A DNA stretch of 64,000 nt, from contig NC_081406.1 in assembly GCF_030272615.1 (NCBI RefSeq), forward strand, positions 235,333,922-235,397,921, in the 5' to 3' direction. Under the pieces are notes generated by a model. That model was not told the DNA's origin and made no database searches. It saw nothing but the letters and a program-made list of their open reading frames with translations. The stretch's first letter is position 1. The number at the start of each line of letters is the position of its first letter. The position numbers were made by a program, and so were the translations under genes. This document shows, piece after piece, positions 47,525 to 59,450 of the stretch. This DNA comes from Cryptomeria japonica (Eukaryota > Streptophyta > Pinopsida > Cupressales > Cupressaceae).

Positions 47525-48360
47525 TATAATCTAGTGGAGATATTACAGAAAACTCCCACACAAATATCCATCTTAGAACTTTTAAAGCTTTCACCTGCAC
47601 ATAAATAAATTCTTGAACAAGCATTAGTAGATACAACAGTGTGTAAAGATGTTGATATAGATCAATTCCAAGCCATGGTGGGACACCTCACAACCACTCA
47701 CTGCTTATCATTCATAGAATAAGATGACATGTACTTGCAACATCCACATAATTCTCCCTTGCATATCAAAGTCATCATTCATAAGACGCGAGTTAAACGT
47801 GTCCTAATAGATGGAGGAGTTGGCTTAAATATTTTCTCTTTAAGTCTTGTCCATGCTCTAGGTTATTCAAAATATGCAGTTGATCCCTGGAAAAAGATCA
47901 CCATAAAAACCTATGATGAAGAAGAGTGTTCCTCTAAAGGAATTGTGATGTTACCCATTAGAGTGGGACTTTTACAGAAAGACACAACATGCCAAGTTAT
48001 AGACTTGGACTTATCATACAACATACTCTTGGGAAGACCCTAATTACATGATATACAAGTTGTTCCATCCACATAGCATTAGTGCCTAAAGTTTCCCTAC
48101 AATGGATAGGAAATCACAATCTCAGCATATTCAAATCCATTTCAGTACTGTAGTAATCTCAAACTAGTTCAAGAAGTCATTGTTCCTCATAATAGGGAGG
48201 CATCAACTTCAAACACACAATCCAAAGAAAATTTATTTTCCTCAATTTTGTCAAGTATGGAAAAACAAATGCAACTAAAAGATTGAGGGAACAGGGAATA
48301 TTCAATATCACAATTACCACTCTCTCCTAAGTCCTATGGAAAACCATCAAACTCTAAACA
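47525..48360 (+). pseudogene. gypsy aspartic protease
   Basis: The segment 47729-48043 reads VIIHKTRVKRVLIDGGVGLN, where D-G-G replaces the usual D-S-G, then ITIKTYDEEECSSKG, LPIRVGL and DLDLSYNILLGRP. The catalytic Asp is kept but its neighbour Ser is Gly. A stop follows RP and the frame then weakens to KFPYNG. Confidence 0.82.
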
Positions 48361-48370
48361 ACAACCAATT

Positions 48371-49560
48371 GTGAAACATCTTCCAATATTTGATGGAGCA
48401 TTTGTTAGTGTTGGGACCTTATCAAAGGAAACAAAAGACAAAGATGTACTACAGTGGCTATACAAAGATGAAGAAGTCCAACAAAAGATCAACAATGTCC
48501 ACATACCCACTAAAAAATATGGAAAAGGATTTAACATTCTTCAAAAAATGGGATACACTTGAACAGGTCCTATAGGAAAAAGAAAAGAAGGTATATCAGA
48601 ACCTATCCAACCTTACACTAAGTAGGCTACATACAAAGTAGGCTTAAGGTATGGATAAGTTACTCTACCATAAGACACATCTTCTAGCCAACAATAAGAG
48701 GAATATGAAAACAGACAAGAACAACTTGCAATTGAAAGAGAAGAAACATCAGCTAAGCAACAAGCACAAGCAAACATGAAATGGAAAAAGAAGCAATCTT
48801 CTAATCAACAGGAAAAACAAACTAAAAGCACCTCCCAAGAAGCATTAACTATCAATCAAAGCAAGCACAAACCTGGTACTACTCAAGGAGAACTCATAGA
48901 AAGGTTGACAAAACTCAATCTCAGTCTAGAAGAGGTTGAATATGAAAGTAGAAAAGATATAGAAAGAAAAGAAGAAGAAACAAATCAAACACTATATGAA
49001 CAAAACTGTACATTGCAAGCTGCAAGTGAGACACATTCTAATGAATGGGAATGGGATTCCTATCATTCTAAAGAATCAGATGAAGAAAATTTCTTTGAAG
49101 AAGATGTAGGAGTTGGTGTAGTTCACACATATGTAGGGAAAATGTTAGGCACTAGCCCACTTGAATTAGAATCACATTCGGCTGACTTGGATTTAATCAA
49201 GGACAATAAGGAGCTCCTTGGGCAAGGTCACTTTGATGAAAGTACCATTCTAGACATTGACATACATATCAAAAACTTTTAACATTTAGCATGACCCTTG
49301 ATACTCTCGCAACATCTCAACCTGATGACCCCTTACCTCTAATCCACCCTTAACTTATTGATTGGGAAAATGAAAGACATACTGCCATTGATATCTTTCC
49401 TAATGACCATGCCATATCTGTATATCTTAATGCAATCGAACCCACAACAACTTTTACTAGAAATTTCAACAACACATCTTCCAGTCAATTGGGTGTCAAA
49501 TCTCCTACTCACAAAAGTGAAAATAAAGAAAACAATATCAGGTCTAATGTAAAAACCCAT
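48371..49560 (+). pseudogene. G-patch-like segment and acidic linker between protease and RT
   Basis: GKGFNILQKMGYT, then a stop, TGPIGKRKEGISEPI (48520-48610) follows the G-patch pattern of alternating Gly and a hydrophobic-M-G-Y core. The next part (48776-49282) is charged and helical (LTKLNLSLEEVEYESRKDIE) and acidic (DSYHSKESDEENFFEEDVG). The same order occurs in the gypsy at 11131-11449, so it is a family trait. Confidence 0.65.
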
Positions 49561-49779
49561 TTCTTTGCAACATTAGATTAGGAAAAAGTATAAAGAAAGG
49601 ACGCATCTAACGGTGAAAACATCATTGAGTCGTTGGAAGATGGGATATTTGACACTTTACCTATGTACTATCAAGAAAGGTCATCCATTTTGACTGAACC
49701 AACAGAGGTAGTTAACATTGGGACAATAGAGCAGCCAAAAATTCTCCATCCAACAACTTCTCTATCAGAGCAAGAAATG

Positions 49780-50650
49780 CAACAATATATGAAATTATTC
49801 AAACGATGAAAAATCAATTTTGCTTGGTCATATGTAGACATGCTAGGATTGGATCTAGAGCTTATTATGCATCACTTAAATGTCAGTCCAGGAGCCAAAC
49901 CAGTTAAACAAAAATTAAGGAAAATGCATCCACATATTGCTCTTCTAGTCAAAGAAGAACTAAAGAAATTATTGGATGTCGGATTCATCAGACCTATAGC
50001 TTATCCTCAATGGGTATCCAACATTGTTCTTGTTTTCAAACCAGATAAAAGTATCAGAATATGCACAAACTTCAGAGATCTTAATAATGCATATCCAAAG
50101 GATGATTTTTTTTTGCCTAACATAGAAATCATTGTAGATTTAACTGCTAGACACTATGTTTTCTCTAATTGATGGTTTCTCTAGATATAATCAGATTAAA
50201 ATAGCACCTAAAGATCAAGGAAAGATAACTTTCACATGTCCATGGGGTACTTTCTGCTAGAATGTCATGCCTTTTGGACTAAAGAACGCAGGTGCTACAT
50301 ATCAAAGAGCTATGACAATGATATTCCATGACATGATGCATACATTCATGGAAGAATATGTGGATGATATATTGGAAAAATCATACAACAGAGAAGAACA
50401 TATAGGGATACTGGAAAAGATCTTTGATCAGTTAGAACAGTACAAGCTACGACAAAATCCTAAGAAATGTGCTTTGGTGTCACTTTAGGCAAGCTATTGG
50501 GATACATTGTTTCAGCTAGAGGTATCGACATAGATCCAGCTAAGGTCAAAGCAATCATGGAAATGGCATCTCCCTGAAATATCAGTCAACTAAGATCACT
50601 TCAAGGAAGACTATAGTCAAACAAAATATTTGTTGCTCAGCTAGCAGATA
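49780..50650 (+). pseudogene. gypsy reverse transcriptase
   Basis: The start reads LGLDLELIMHHLNVSPGAKP, KQKLRKMHPHIALLVKEEL and FIRPIAYPQWVSNIV. Then come CTNFRDLNNAYPKDDF and, after a shift near 50160, KNAGATYQRAMTMIF and the intact active site EEYVDDI near 50355. IDPAKVKAIMEM follows near 50535. Two or three frame breaks inactivate it. Confidence 0.9.
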
Positions 50651-50659
50651 AATGCCAAC

Positions 50660-51175
50660 CATTTACTCATCTATTGCATAAAAATGTTCATTTCAAGTGG
50701 GACCATCAAAGCAAGGACGCATTCAATAAGATAAAATCCTATCTCATGCAACCACCCATCCTAATGTCACCAATTCCAAGAAAGACATTATTCCTCTATG
50801 TATCAACCACCAAAGTATCATTAGGAGTTCTACTTGCACAACAGGATAATGAAGGAAAAGAAGGAGCCATCTACTACATCAACAAAACATTAGTAGGATA
50901 CAAGATCAACTATTCACCAATAGAAAAAGCATGCTTGGTGGTAGTTTTTGCTTCTAAAAAATTAAGACAGTATATACTAACTCACTCCATCAAGTTTATA
51001 GCTAAAATCGATCCATTGAAGTATTTGCTCAACAAGGCAACATTAACAAGATGACTAGCAAAATGGATTATGATTCTAAGCAATTTTGATATTGAGTATG
51101 TTGACAAAAAATCTATCAAGGGGCAAGTCATTGCAAACCAACTAGCCAAGGCAGTGCTTCAAGATAATAATCCTT
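50660..51175 (+). pseudogene. gypsy first RNase H, catalytic position altered
   Basis: WDHQSKDAFNKIKSYL is followed by LFLYVSTTKVSLGVLLAQ. Where most gypsy elements have an Asp (Y-x-D-A-S), this has Ser-Thr. YSPIEKACLVVVFASKKLRQ and later DIEYVDKKSIKGQVIANQLA follow. Loss of catalysis in this domain is typical of the Tat lineage. Confidence 0.82.
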
Positions 51176-51180
51176 TATAG

Positions 51181-51618
51181 ATTCAGTTTCTCGATGCTGG
51201 TATCCTAACGGTCACCACAAAAACATGGCAATTATACTTTGATGCTTCATATACACAACATGGATCAAGAGCAGGTATTCTATTCATCACGCCACAAGGT
51301 CATACAATTCCAAAAGCATACAAATTAATCTTTCCATGCACCAACAATACAACATAATATGAAGCTTTGGTTACAGGTATCAAAATGGCTATATAATGGA
51401 ACATTACACAACTTCAAGTCTTTCGAGATTCTTAGCTCGTCATCAATTAAATCAACGATGATTATCAATCAAAGGATGAAAATTTAATTCCTTATAAGAA
51501 GATGGATGATGATGTAAAGAAATATTTTGTAGAAATAACTTTTCAGTAGATTCCAAGGAATGACAACAAAGCAACAGATGCCATGGCGACACTTTCTTCT
51601 CTCCTTCAGACATAAGAA
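51181..51618 (+). pseudogene. second (archaeal-type) RNase H of the Tat lineage
   Basis: WQLYFDASYTQHGSRAGILF holds the first catalytic Asp in FDAS. YEALVTGIKMAI holds the Glu, VFRDS the next Asp, and NKATDAMATL the last. A stop lies near 51358 and another near 51435, with shifts. Position between the altered RNase H and the integrase is as known for Tat elements, which took up an additional RNase H. Confidence 0.82.
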
Positions 51619-51642
51619 AATCAAGAGCATTACGAATTCCTA

Positions 51643-53002
51643 GTGGAAGAGTTGTTTTACCCTACACATTATTGTCTGTATTCCCAAACTATCTATCACC
51701 TTGTTGGGTGTGATTCCTCCCACTATGGCCAAACTTACACATACCTGAAAGATAATATCCCCCCACCCAACTTATTGAAAAATCAAAAGAGAAACTTTAT
51801 TCGCCAATCCTCCCATTATACTCTCATCGTGGATACCCTTTTTAAATGAGGTCTGGATGGTACTCTTTTAAGATGTCTCAAACAAGAAGAATCTAAGAAG
51901 GCCTTAAATGAAGTCCATAATGGTATTTATGGCACTCATTCAAGTGGTCTTACCCTTTCAAAAAAACTCATATGCTTTAGCTATTATTGGCCAACTATGG
52001 AACAAGATTCTTTTCAGATAGCTAAAACATGCAAACAATGTTAGATCCATGGGAATTTGATTCATGCACCAGCACAATAACTTCATGCTTTGGCAACATC
52101 TTGGCCTTTCTGCCAATGGGGTCTTGATCTAATAGGAAAGATAAATCCTTCTCCATCCAATGGTCACAAATTTATCCTTATAGCTACAAAATATTTCACA
52201 AAATGGATTGAGGTAGTACCTCTTATCAATATCACAAGAAAACAAATTGTTGCATTTATCTTGAACTACATCATCTGTCGCTATGAAATACCCATGATCA
52301 TTATCACTGATAATGGGTGAACGTTCAAGAACCAAGATGTACAAGAGCTATGTGAGATTCAAGATCCAACACAGATTTTCAACACCCTACTATCTACAAG
52401 GAAATGGGCAAGTAGAAGCATCAAATAAAACCATTCTGAAAATCCTCAAAAAGACCATGAATGATTCTAGAAGAGATTGGCATATTCAATTGAACCTTTC
52501 TCTATGGGCCTACCATACCAGTCTTTGCACACCAATAGGTGCCACACCTTTCTCTCTTGTCTATAGATCAGAAGCAATACTACCAATAGAAGTAGAGATA
52601 CCTTCTCTATGAGTATCACTAAAAGGTCTTATCCCAGATGAAGAGCAATGGGTATCTAGATTCCAGGAGTTAGAATTAATCCATGAATGAATACAAAATG
52701 CCTTTGATCATTTAAAGGTATATCAGCAAATAATGTGTCACAGTTATAATCATAAGGTCAAACTAAGAACATTTGAAGTTGGGGAACTAGTGCTCAAAGA
52801 AAATCCATGCAACTAGGAAGATCGAGAAAATAAATGGAAGTCTGAACCAAACCAATTAGGTCTATTTGTGGTCACAACAGTATTTGGGTCAGGAGTATAT
52901 CAGCTATCAACATAGGACAGGAATCAATTCGAGGAACCCATCAATAGAATGCATCTGAAGAAGTTTTATGTTTGGAAAAGCAAAAAAATCCAAAAACAGT
53001 AA
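51643..53002 (+). pseudogene. gypsy integrase
   Basis: The zinc finger reads HNGIYGTHSSG and CKQC (51915-52040). The core shows QWGLDLIGKINPSPSNG (first Asp), IIITDNG near 52305 (second Asp, then a stop) and, in the next frame, GNGQVEASNKT (Glu kept). LNLSLWAYHTSLCTPIGATP follows. The C-terminus (VYQLST ... INRMHLKKFYVWKSKK) ends at TAA 53000-53002. A stop interrupts the Zn region and the frame shifts near 52315. Confidence 0.87.
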
Positions 53003-53048
53003 AAAAACAGAAAATTAGAAAATACAAAGAAATAAAAAAAAATCAAAT

Positions 53049-53324
53049 ATGATAAAAAGTGCAATAAAAATAGATGGTGAAAACCTAGCAAATAGGCGTT
53101 ATTTGTCCGCTAGCTCTTCCATCTATTGGTTCATGCATCCTTCTGCTTGCATTCATTTTTTGTTAGTGTTGTTCATATCCATAATAAAGCCTTTGTACAT
53201 ACGCAGGCATCCCAGATGGCTTCTCACCATGGTTTGGATCATTGGGTATATCATAATAACTTTGTTTCTAGGCTTGGGGAAAAATCTTATACCTAGCTGG
53301 AGGCAAAGAATTTCATCATTTTGA
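53049..53324 (+). CDS. small ORF with two hydrophobic segments after gypsy pol
   Basis: 91 codons (MIKSAIKIDGENLANRRYL at the start) with no stop although the neighbourhood is decayed. Residues about 38-53 (CIHFLLVLFISIIKPL) and 64-80 (WIIGYIIITLFLGLGK) are hydrophobic enough for membrane segments, separated by a basic loop (YIRRHPRW). It starts 47 bases after the pol stop. It could be a small accessory protein or simply a chance frame in the 3' UTR. Confidence 0.3.
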   Translation: MIKSAIKIDGENLANRRYLSASSSIYWFMHPSACIHFLLVLFISIIKPLYIRRHPRWLLTMVWIIGYIIITLFLGLGKNLIPSWRQRISSF

Positions 53325-56300
53325 GCTTAATCAAATAGAAAGAACAATAGTTTGGAAACTATTATCAAGCAAAAACTAAGACACATCCAACATTGAACAC
53401 AAGATCAAATTGTAAACCATCAAACTATCCCATGTCGATCCATGCACATCACACACTTTTCAATGGATGATATCTTTTGGATAATGATTTTAACATACTT
53501 GGTCAACTTTTCTATCTTGATTTTCGCTATCATGATTTCTAAGTGACTCGAGGATGTCTCTGACTAGAGGAACAAGGAAGGAACATGATATTTTTCTTGT
53601 CTACTGTCAATAAATTAATCATTAATACGTGCAAATTTGTCTGAGGACATGATCATCAGAGTATCATCAAAGATATTTCCAATTTGCATATTGAAATGGT
53701 TAATACTGCCTGTTTTACACAAGCAACACTCAAGTAATCTTGGTTCAATTATACCTCGATGCTTGTGCTAACTTGCAATATCAAAATCTAGGAAAGTAGT
53801 GCTCAGGTCATCATAGTTTAATTATACCATCGATGTTTGCACTCACTCTCCACATTTTAAAAAGCTTAATGGTGACAAAACACAATAACCCAGTGACTGG
53901 TCTAGTCGTAGCTTTGCATTTAGCTATAGAGCCCCTCCCCAATCAAGCTCTAGTTAACTCAGTTGACCATGGTTGACCTTACTAATAAATGATATAATTC
54001 AATAGGATGGGCTATGCTAGATAGATAGATTGGTGAGAAAAGTAATTGAACCACGTTATGGAATCATTTCACCTTGAGGTGTACATTTTGATGTTTTATG
54101 GATACATAACTTTATATGATTCTAGAATAGGATAACTTTGAGATGATGTATGTCATTATTGGATTTACAGGACTTTACTATGATGATAGAAATAGGATGC
54201 ATGTCTTATGTATGGATCAAAATTATGAAGATTATGATAATTGCTTATGTGGATTTATTTGGATATAAGATATATCAATTTGTTTAAATGTAAATTGCAT
54301 GCAGAGTGTTTGATGTGTATTCTTATTCATGTGTTTAAATATTAAATGAGGTTATTTGGAAGTACTAATGTGTAATTGAGATGCGTAGGAAAATTATCCA
54401 TGTTACCATGGAAATATTATGGAGAACCAAACCTAGACCTATGTACGTTCGTAAAACTAGGGGTTGTCTATTTGGAGAGACAACACCCCGTATGTATTGT
54501 ATTTTATTTGTGAAAGTAAATGTTGCATGTGTGTTTAATTATATTTATTAATTTGTGTAAATCCAACAAGAGACAAATTTCATGTGTAATTTTGTAATGT
54601 ATTTTATTGTGTCACTTGACACATGTGTTGGTTTATGTCTTGATTTTTTTGACTTGTCTCTTGGAGGGAGTTGTTTCAACCATAGCTTTTTCAAACATTT
54701 GAATGTGGTTCTAAATTTTCCTTGGGTAGAGAGTCTTTGGAGTGGTCAACTCAGGTTTGACCCGAAAGTTAACTTCAAATGGGTTTATAAGGGGTCAAAT
54801 GGACTCCTATGAGTAGTTTAGAGGTGTTTCCTAAAGTCCATAAGGTATATCTATGGGTTAGGAGTATTTTTAGGTATGTGTCTACTCCCATGTGACTGTT
54901 TAGTCACCTCAAAAAGTGAGTTTCCTAAGGTGAGCGAAAATTCAAAATTAGAAGGTGCCATCTAGGTCAAATAACCTTCCTTTTTGATGTGAGATCCTTT
55001 TTCCACTTTCTCTTACTTTTTCCTTTTTCAATTTTAGTAACCTATGAGAACTCTCACTGAGGTCTTTTTACACAAGTATTAGAGATTTTGTGGGTAATCA
55101 CCCACTCTCCATTTTGGGAGATCATGCAATTTTGAAAAAGATAGTTTTTGGGATATAATTTTGGCTAAGTGTAGAAGGTAGGATTGTGGAATTGGGTCTG
55201 CTCATCCTCAAACTAGTTCTAGCAAGTCTTTGGGCAGATTGAGGGTTGGTTCATCTACTCCTTTTGTTTCTTTTTACGTTGCATGTTTATGTTGGAAAGA
55301 TTGCTTGTATGTAAAAGTTGGTTTCTTGTATTTTCTGTTGTGAAAATTTATTATGTGACCTATCTGTTACTTCTTTTATGCATTTTCTTGTGATTTGGGA
55401 GTAACCAAGGCCTTCTACTCTTGGGGGAGTAGGATTCTCTTGTGGGTGGTAGAAGTTTGATAGCCCTCGAGTGAGAGGCTCTCATTATGAGAGTGAACTC
55501 AAGGGGTATATGTGTGACCCTTGCTGCATGGCCTAGTTTATGCATTTGGGGGTCATAAGGGGAGAAAGTATGGCATGAATGCCTTGGGGGGCATAAGGAT
55601 GTGGGGTTAATGAGCTTATAATATATTTTTGTTTTCCATGAGGTGTCTTTGTGATCTACTATTCTTGTAGTCTCCTCAGGGTATTTGGTCCACTACCACC
55701 CATGTAAAAACATCACATTTTGTGATGAAGTGTAGCCTTGGTTGGGAAAGTGTTTGTTTAATGTTTTTCCCTTGCTTCTTGTTTTTGCATGTGTGTAACC
55801 TATCTAGGGCTTGGTTCTCCAAGCTCGGGGGTGGCTTCTAGTAAGCCTAGGCTGGGAGGTGAGCTCTCCATGGTCAAAAACCTTATGATTTATTTGTAGG
55901 ATTGCTTGGAAAGAAAAGAAAAAGACAAGTTTGAAAGTTGTTGGTTTTACTTGATTTGTAGAAAAAGATTAAGGAATGGAATACCATATTTTAGTTGCAA
56001 CAATGTAAAGGAAAAGCTACATGTTGTATTTATTTTGAAAAAGAAATGCATTCATTATATTTAAAGTCCTCATTTAATAGAAATGAGAGACTAGATGGGT
56101 ATCTCAACCCTATGTAATGTTGACTATCTTGTATTCTAAGTATTCTTTGAAGGAAAAGTATTATTTTGTCACAAAATAAAATGTTTATGTTGGATTTTAA
56201 GTTAGGTATTGTTCTTGAAATAATATTGGTTGTATACATGTTATTTTGAAAATAAAAGTTCATTTTATCTCCTTATGCATAGTAAAATAATGGAAATGAG

Positions 56301-56760
56301 TAAAGTAATAAACTTGCATGTTAGTAAGAGAATATTAATCATTTAGTCCTAATTATTTATTTCCAAATACAAATCATGGTTTAATAGATTTAACATGTCT
56401 ACCTCTAAGATTAACTTAAATGATTCTAGACTAATGTAGTTGCTAAATAAAGTTTATTAAATTCTGTAGATTTCCCTTTTATTTATCGCAGAAAATAAAT
56501 TTAGAATTAGCAGTCTATCTCTAAAGTTAGTATCTAGATTGTCAATAGAAAAAAAAGAAATGCTTTATTTAAATCTGTTAGTTTTGAAAACATGCTTTAT
56601 GTGATTTTAGGAAAAAGAAATATAAATAGATTGTTTAAAGTAAATAAAAGAAATTTCACCCCTATTTCCATGCAATCAATATTTTATTAATTTCTGCATG
56701 ATTTAAAAAGGTTAAGAAAAAAAAAATATAGATTGCTCAAGTGTGTGTGTATATATATAT
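53325..56760. other. AT-rich DNA without recognised genes
   Basis: No domain, LTR pair or RNA gene is recognised. It should hold the 3' end of the gypsy element, but no LTR like 37527-38690 is seen. CTACTCTTGGGGGAGTAG (near 55416) can fold into a 6-bp stem. Open frames here are below 80 codons and resemble nothing. Confidence 0.6.
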
Positions 56761-56799
56761 AAAAAAAAGGATATGTAATTTTTTTTTTTTTTTTAAGTA

Positions 56800-57200
56800 A
56801 TAGGCAAAATGGGGGAGCCTCTCCCCCCCCGCGTTGTGGGCGGCAACCCCAGCAGCTGCCACAGCCGCCACTGTGGGCCGCAACCCATAGTCAGGGAGGC
56901 TTCGGCCCCCCCTGTGGGTGGTTCCCCATAGCGACGGCACAGCCAGGCTGTGGGCCATGTCTCACAACGGCGGCCAAGGCCGCCTCTGTGGGCCATGACT
57001 CGTAGGCACGGCTGCAGTCATCCCTGCGGGGAGCCTACCCCATGAACTCCCCTATGTATAACCTCTGCCCCACTACCGCTACCTGCAACACAAACCCCCC
57101 CCAACCCCCAATGAGGCCTCTCCTCCCCCGCTATGGTAAATTTGGCCCTCCTCCCTACACAAAAGAAAATATAAAACCCTAACCCGATTCGAGTTAGGGT
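56800..57200. repeat. GC-rich island with a 38-bp minisatellite
   Basis: CTGTGGGCC-type starts lie at 56834, 56871, 56912, 56948, 56986 and 57024, a period of 36-41 bases. Units contain forms of CTGTGGGCCATG and CCCATAG or CTCGTAG. The region is clearly GC-rich against AT-rich flanks. It ends with ACCCTAAC and its inverted copy GTTAGGGT (57176-57200), and an ATATAAAA string. Short frames on the minus strand are consequences of base composition. Confidence 0.75.
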
Positions 57201-57207
57201 AGCATGA

Positions 57208-57212
57208 AAAAT
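57208..57212. repeat. target-site duplication AAAAT, left copy
   Basis: AAAAT flanks the left LTR. The same five bases follow the right LTR at 63508-63512. Confidence 0.8.
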
Positions 57213-57663
57213 TGTGAGATTTTGCCAAGAACAAGGGCAAAATGAAAAGTATAAAAATAGAGACAAAAGAATGACAAGAACAAATTGTATTCTCATCAAT
57301 ATGAAAATGATCAACTGGATTCACCAATACAATGAATATAGGCCTGCTTATATAGGCAAGGCCATATGGATATACGAGCACACAATCATGACATGTGGCT
57401 CAATGAGAAACAAGGGTAGGTAAGAAATACTAGGGGTAGGTAGGAGAAATAATATAATATTCCACAAGAGGTGGATGACCCACCAAATGTGGAGTGTAAC
57501 AACAAAACAAGACCACAAAAGGTGGAATTTCTCCTACAAGCTCTATCCCTATGTACACTCTTCCCTAAGTGTCTCAAATCCAAACTATGAAGAAATGCAT
57601 TATCCTAAGTTAACTTAAGTAAAGTGTAATAATATCCATAATGAATATTTATTTACACCAACA
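57213..57663 (-). repeat. 3' LTR of the minus-strand copia (451 bp)
   Basis: On the minus strand it starts TGTTGGTGTAAATAAAT and ends AATCTCACA. A polypurine run (CTTAAGGGGGGG, 57664-57675) lies directly before it. A TATATAAGC string (minus strand GCTTATATAG complement, near 57350) could be the TATA box. Confidence 0.94.
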
Positions 57664-57929
57664 CCCCCCCTTAAGTGCAACTTAGGGGAATGAAGACTCA
57701 AGTAAACAATGCAAGATGGGTCCCAGCTACTAGGCCATGATAGGTACCCATGTACAATATGCAAATGCAAGCAAAACCATGCAATGCAATCTCTCACAAA
57801 CGGAGAAAAGGAGAAAACCCAGTGGGAAAAAAACTCGCCCCCAAAAGAAAGATGAAAGTACAAAAGACTCTCAAAGAAGGACAAAACCTCAAAGAGGAAA
57901 AAGTCCCCCCATAAGAGAGGAAGGAGAAG
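57664..57929 (-). other. 3' untranslated region of the minus-strand copia
   Basis: Between the pol stop and the LTR. It holds the polypurine tract at 57664-57671 and a second purine-rich stretch on the minus strand opposite 57907-57913 (GGGGGGA). No gene seen. Confidence 0.7.
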
Positions 57930-59450
57930 TTAGCTGACTCCCCCTAATGACACATCTCGCACCCCCAAGAGAGCTCACAACTGCTGGAACTTACTCTCGG
58001 TGAAAGGTTTGGTGAATATGTTTGCAACCTGCTCCACTGTAGGACAATATTGCAAATCAATGACCTGCTCTTGAATGAGCTCTTAGATATAGTTCATATG
58101 AATCTCGATGTATTTGGTCCGCTAGTGTTGGACCAGGTTCTTCAAGATTGTAATAGCACTTTGATTGTCGCAATGTAGAACTATTGGTCATGGAGTGGTG
58201 AACCCAAACTCTGTGAGAATCTGTTGGAACCAAATGGTCTCAGTTGCTGCATTAACAGTGCCTCGATACTCAGCCTCAGTCGAAGAGAGAGAAATAGCAT
58301 GTTGCTTCTTGATTTGCCAACAAATGGGGCCTGAACCAAGGTGAAAATTGTAACTGGAAGTAGACTTACGATCATCAAGATCGCCAGCCCAATCGGAGTT
58401 TGTGTAACCAACTAGGCAAAGTCCTGTACCTGCTGCATAGTGAATCCCATAGTGATGTGTACCCTGGATGTAATGAAGGATGCGTTTGGCAGTTTTCCAA
58501 TGAAGCTCATGTGGTTCTTGCATGAAGCAGGAAACCATGCCAACTGCAAATGAAATATCAAGGCGTGTATGGGTCAAGTAGATGAGACTACCCACAAGCC
58601 GATGATACAAAGTGACATCAACTGGTGGAGAAGAACACTGAGCCTCAAGATTGACTCTAGAAAGAAAGGGAGTCAGTGCAGGCTTACAATCAGCCATATG
58701 AAAGCATGCAAGTAGATCAAGAGCATACTTGGGCTGTGATAGTGTAATCCCGGAAGGTGACTGTGAAATCGCTATCCTGAGAAAGTAGTGCAAAAGGCCC
58801 AAGTCAGTCATAGCAAATCTGTCATGCAAAGCAGATTTGACCCTACTAATGATGGATGCGGTACTCCCTGTAATAATCAAATCATCAACATAGAGCACAA
58901 GTATCAAGTGAGAGTCATCCTGTCGCAAAATGTAGACATTCGGATCAGAATGACACCTAGTGAACCTTGCTGAGAGAAGAAAGGAATCCATCTTGGCATA
59001 CCAAGCCCTGGGGGCCTGCTTAAGGCCATAGAGAGATTTTCTTAGTCTACAAACCAAGGAAGTATCCTGGATGAAACCCTACGGTTGTTCCATATAAATA
59101 TCCTCATCAAGGTCACCATGAAGAAAAGCACTCTTCACATCCATATGATGTACAACCCAACCATGAGATGCAACAATAGGAAGTGTCAAGCGAATGGAGT
59201 TCATCTTGGCTACGGGCGCAAAGGTCTCAATATAGTCAACACCTGCAACCTAAGAGAAACCTTTCGCAACAAGCTAAGCCTTATACTTATCCACACTACC
59301 ATCCGCTGCATACTTGGTTCGATAGATCCACTTACATTGAACCATCTTTCTCCCCTTAGGGAGATGGACTAAATCCCATGTGTTGTTCCTCATCAAGGAA
59401 CTATACTCTTCCTCCATAGCTTGGTCCCACTCAGGAACCCCTAATGCTTT
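57930..59450 (-). pseudogene. copia reverse transcriptase and RNase H
   Basis: RT on the minus strand: [67 protein letters not shown] and the active site LYVDDLIITG near 58890. RNase H: YTNSDWAGDLDDRKSTS (the usual first Asp of T-D-S-D-W is Asn), SSTEAEY, HCDNQSA. A clean 289-codon frame covers 58188-59057. Stops lie near 59085, 59265, 59300 and 58185. The last codon is TAA at 57930-57932. Confidence 0.93.

Noticed and set aside
54582-54812. 76-codon plus-strand ORF as a possible host exon
   Set aside because: No recognisable domain, splice context or similarity; likely chance in AT-rich DNA.
56737-57381. Several minus-strand ORFs in the GC-rich island
   Set aside because: The unit length of 38 is not a multiple of three, frames overlap freely, and no domain is seen.
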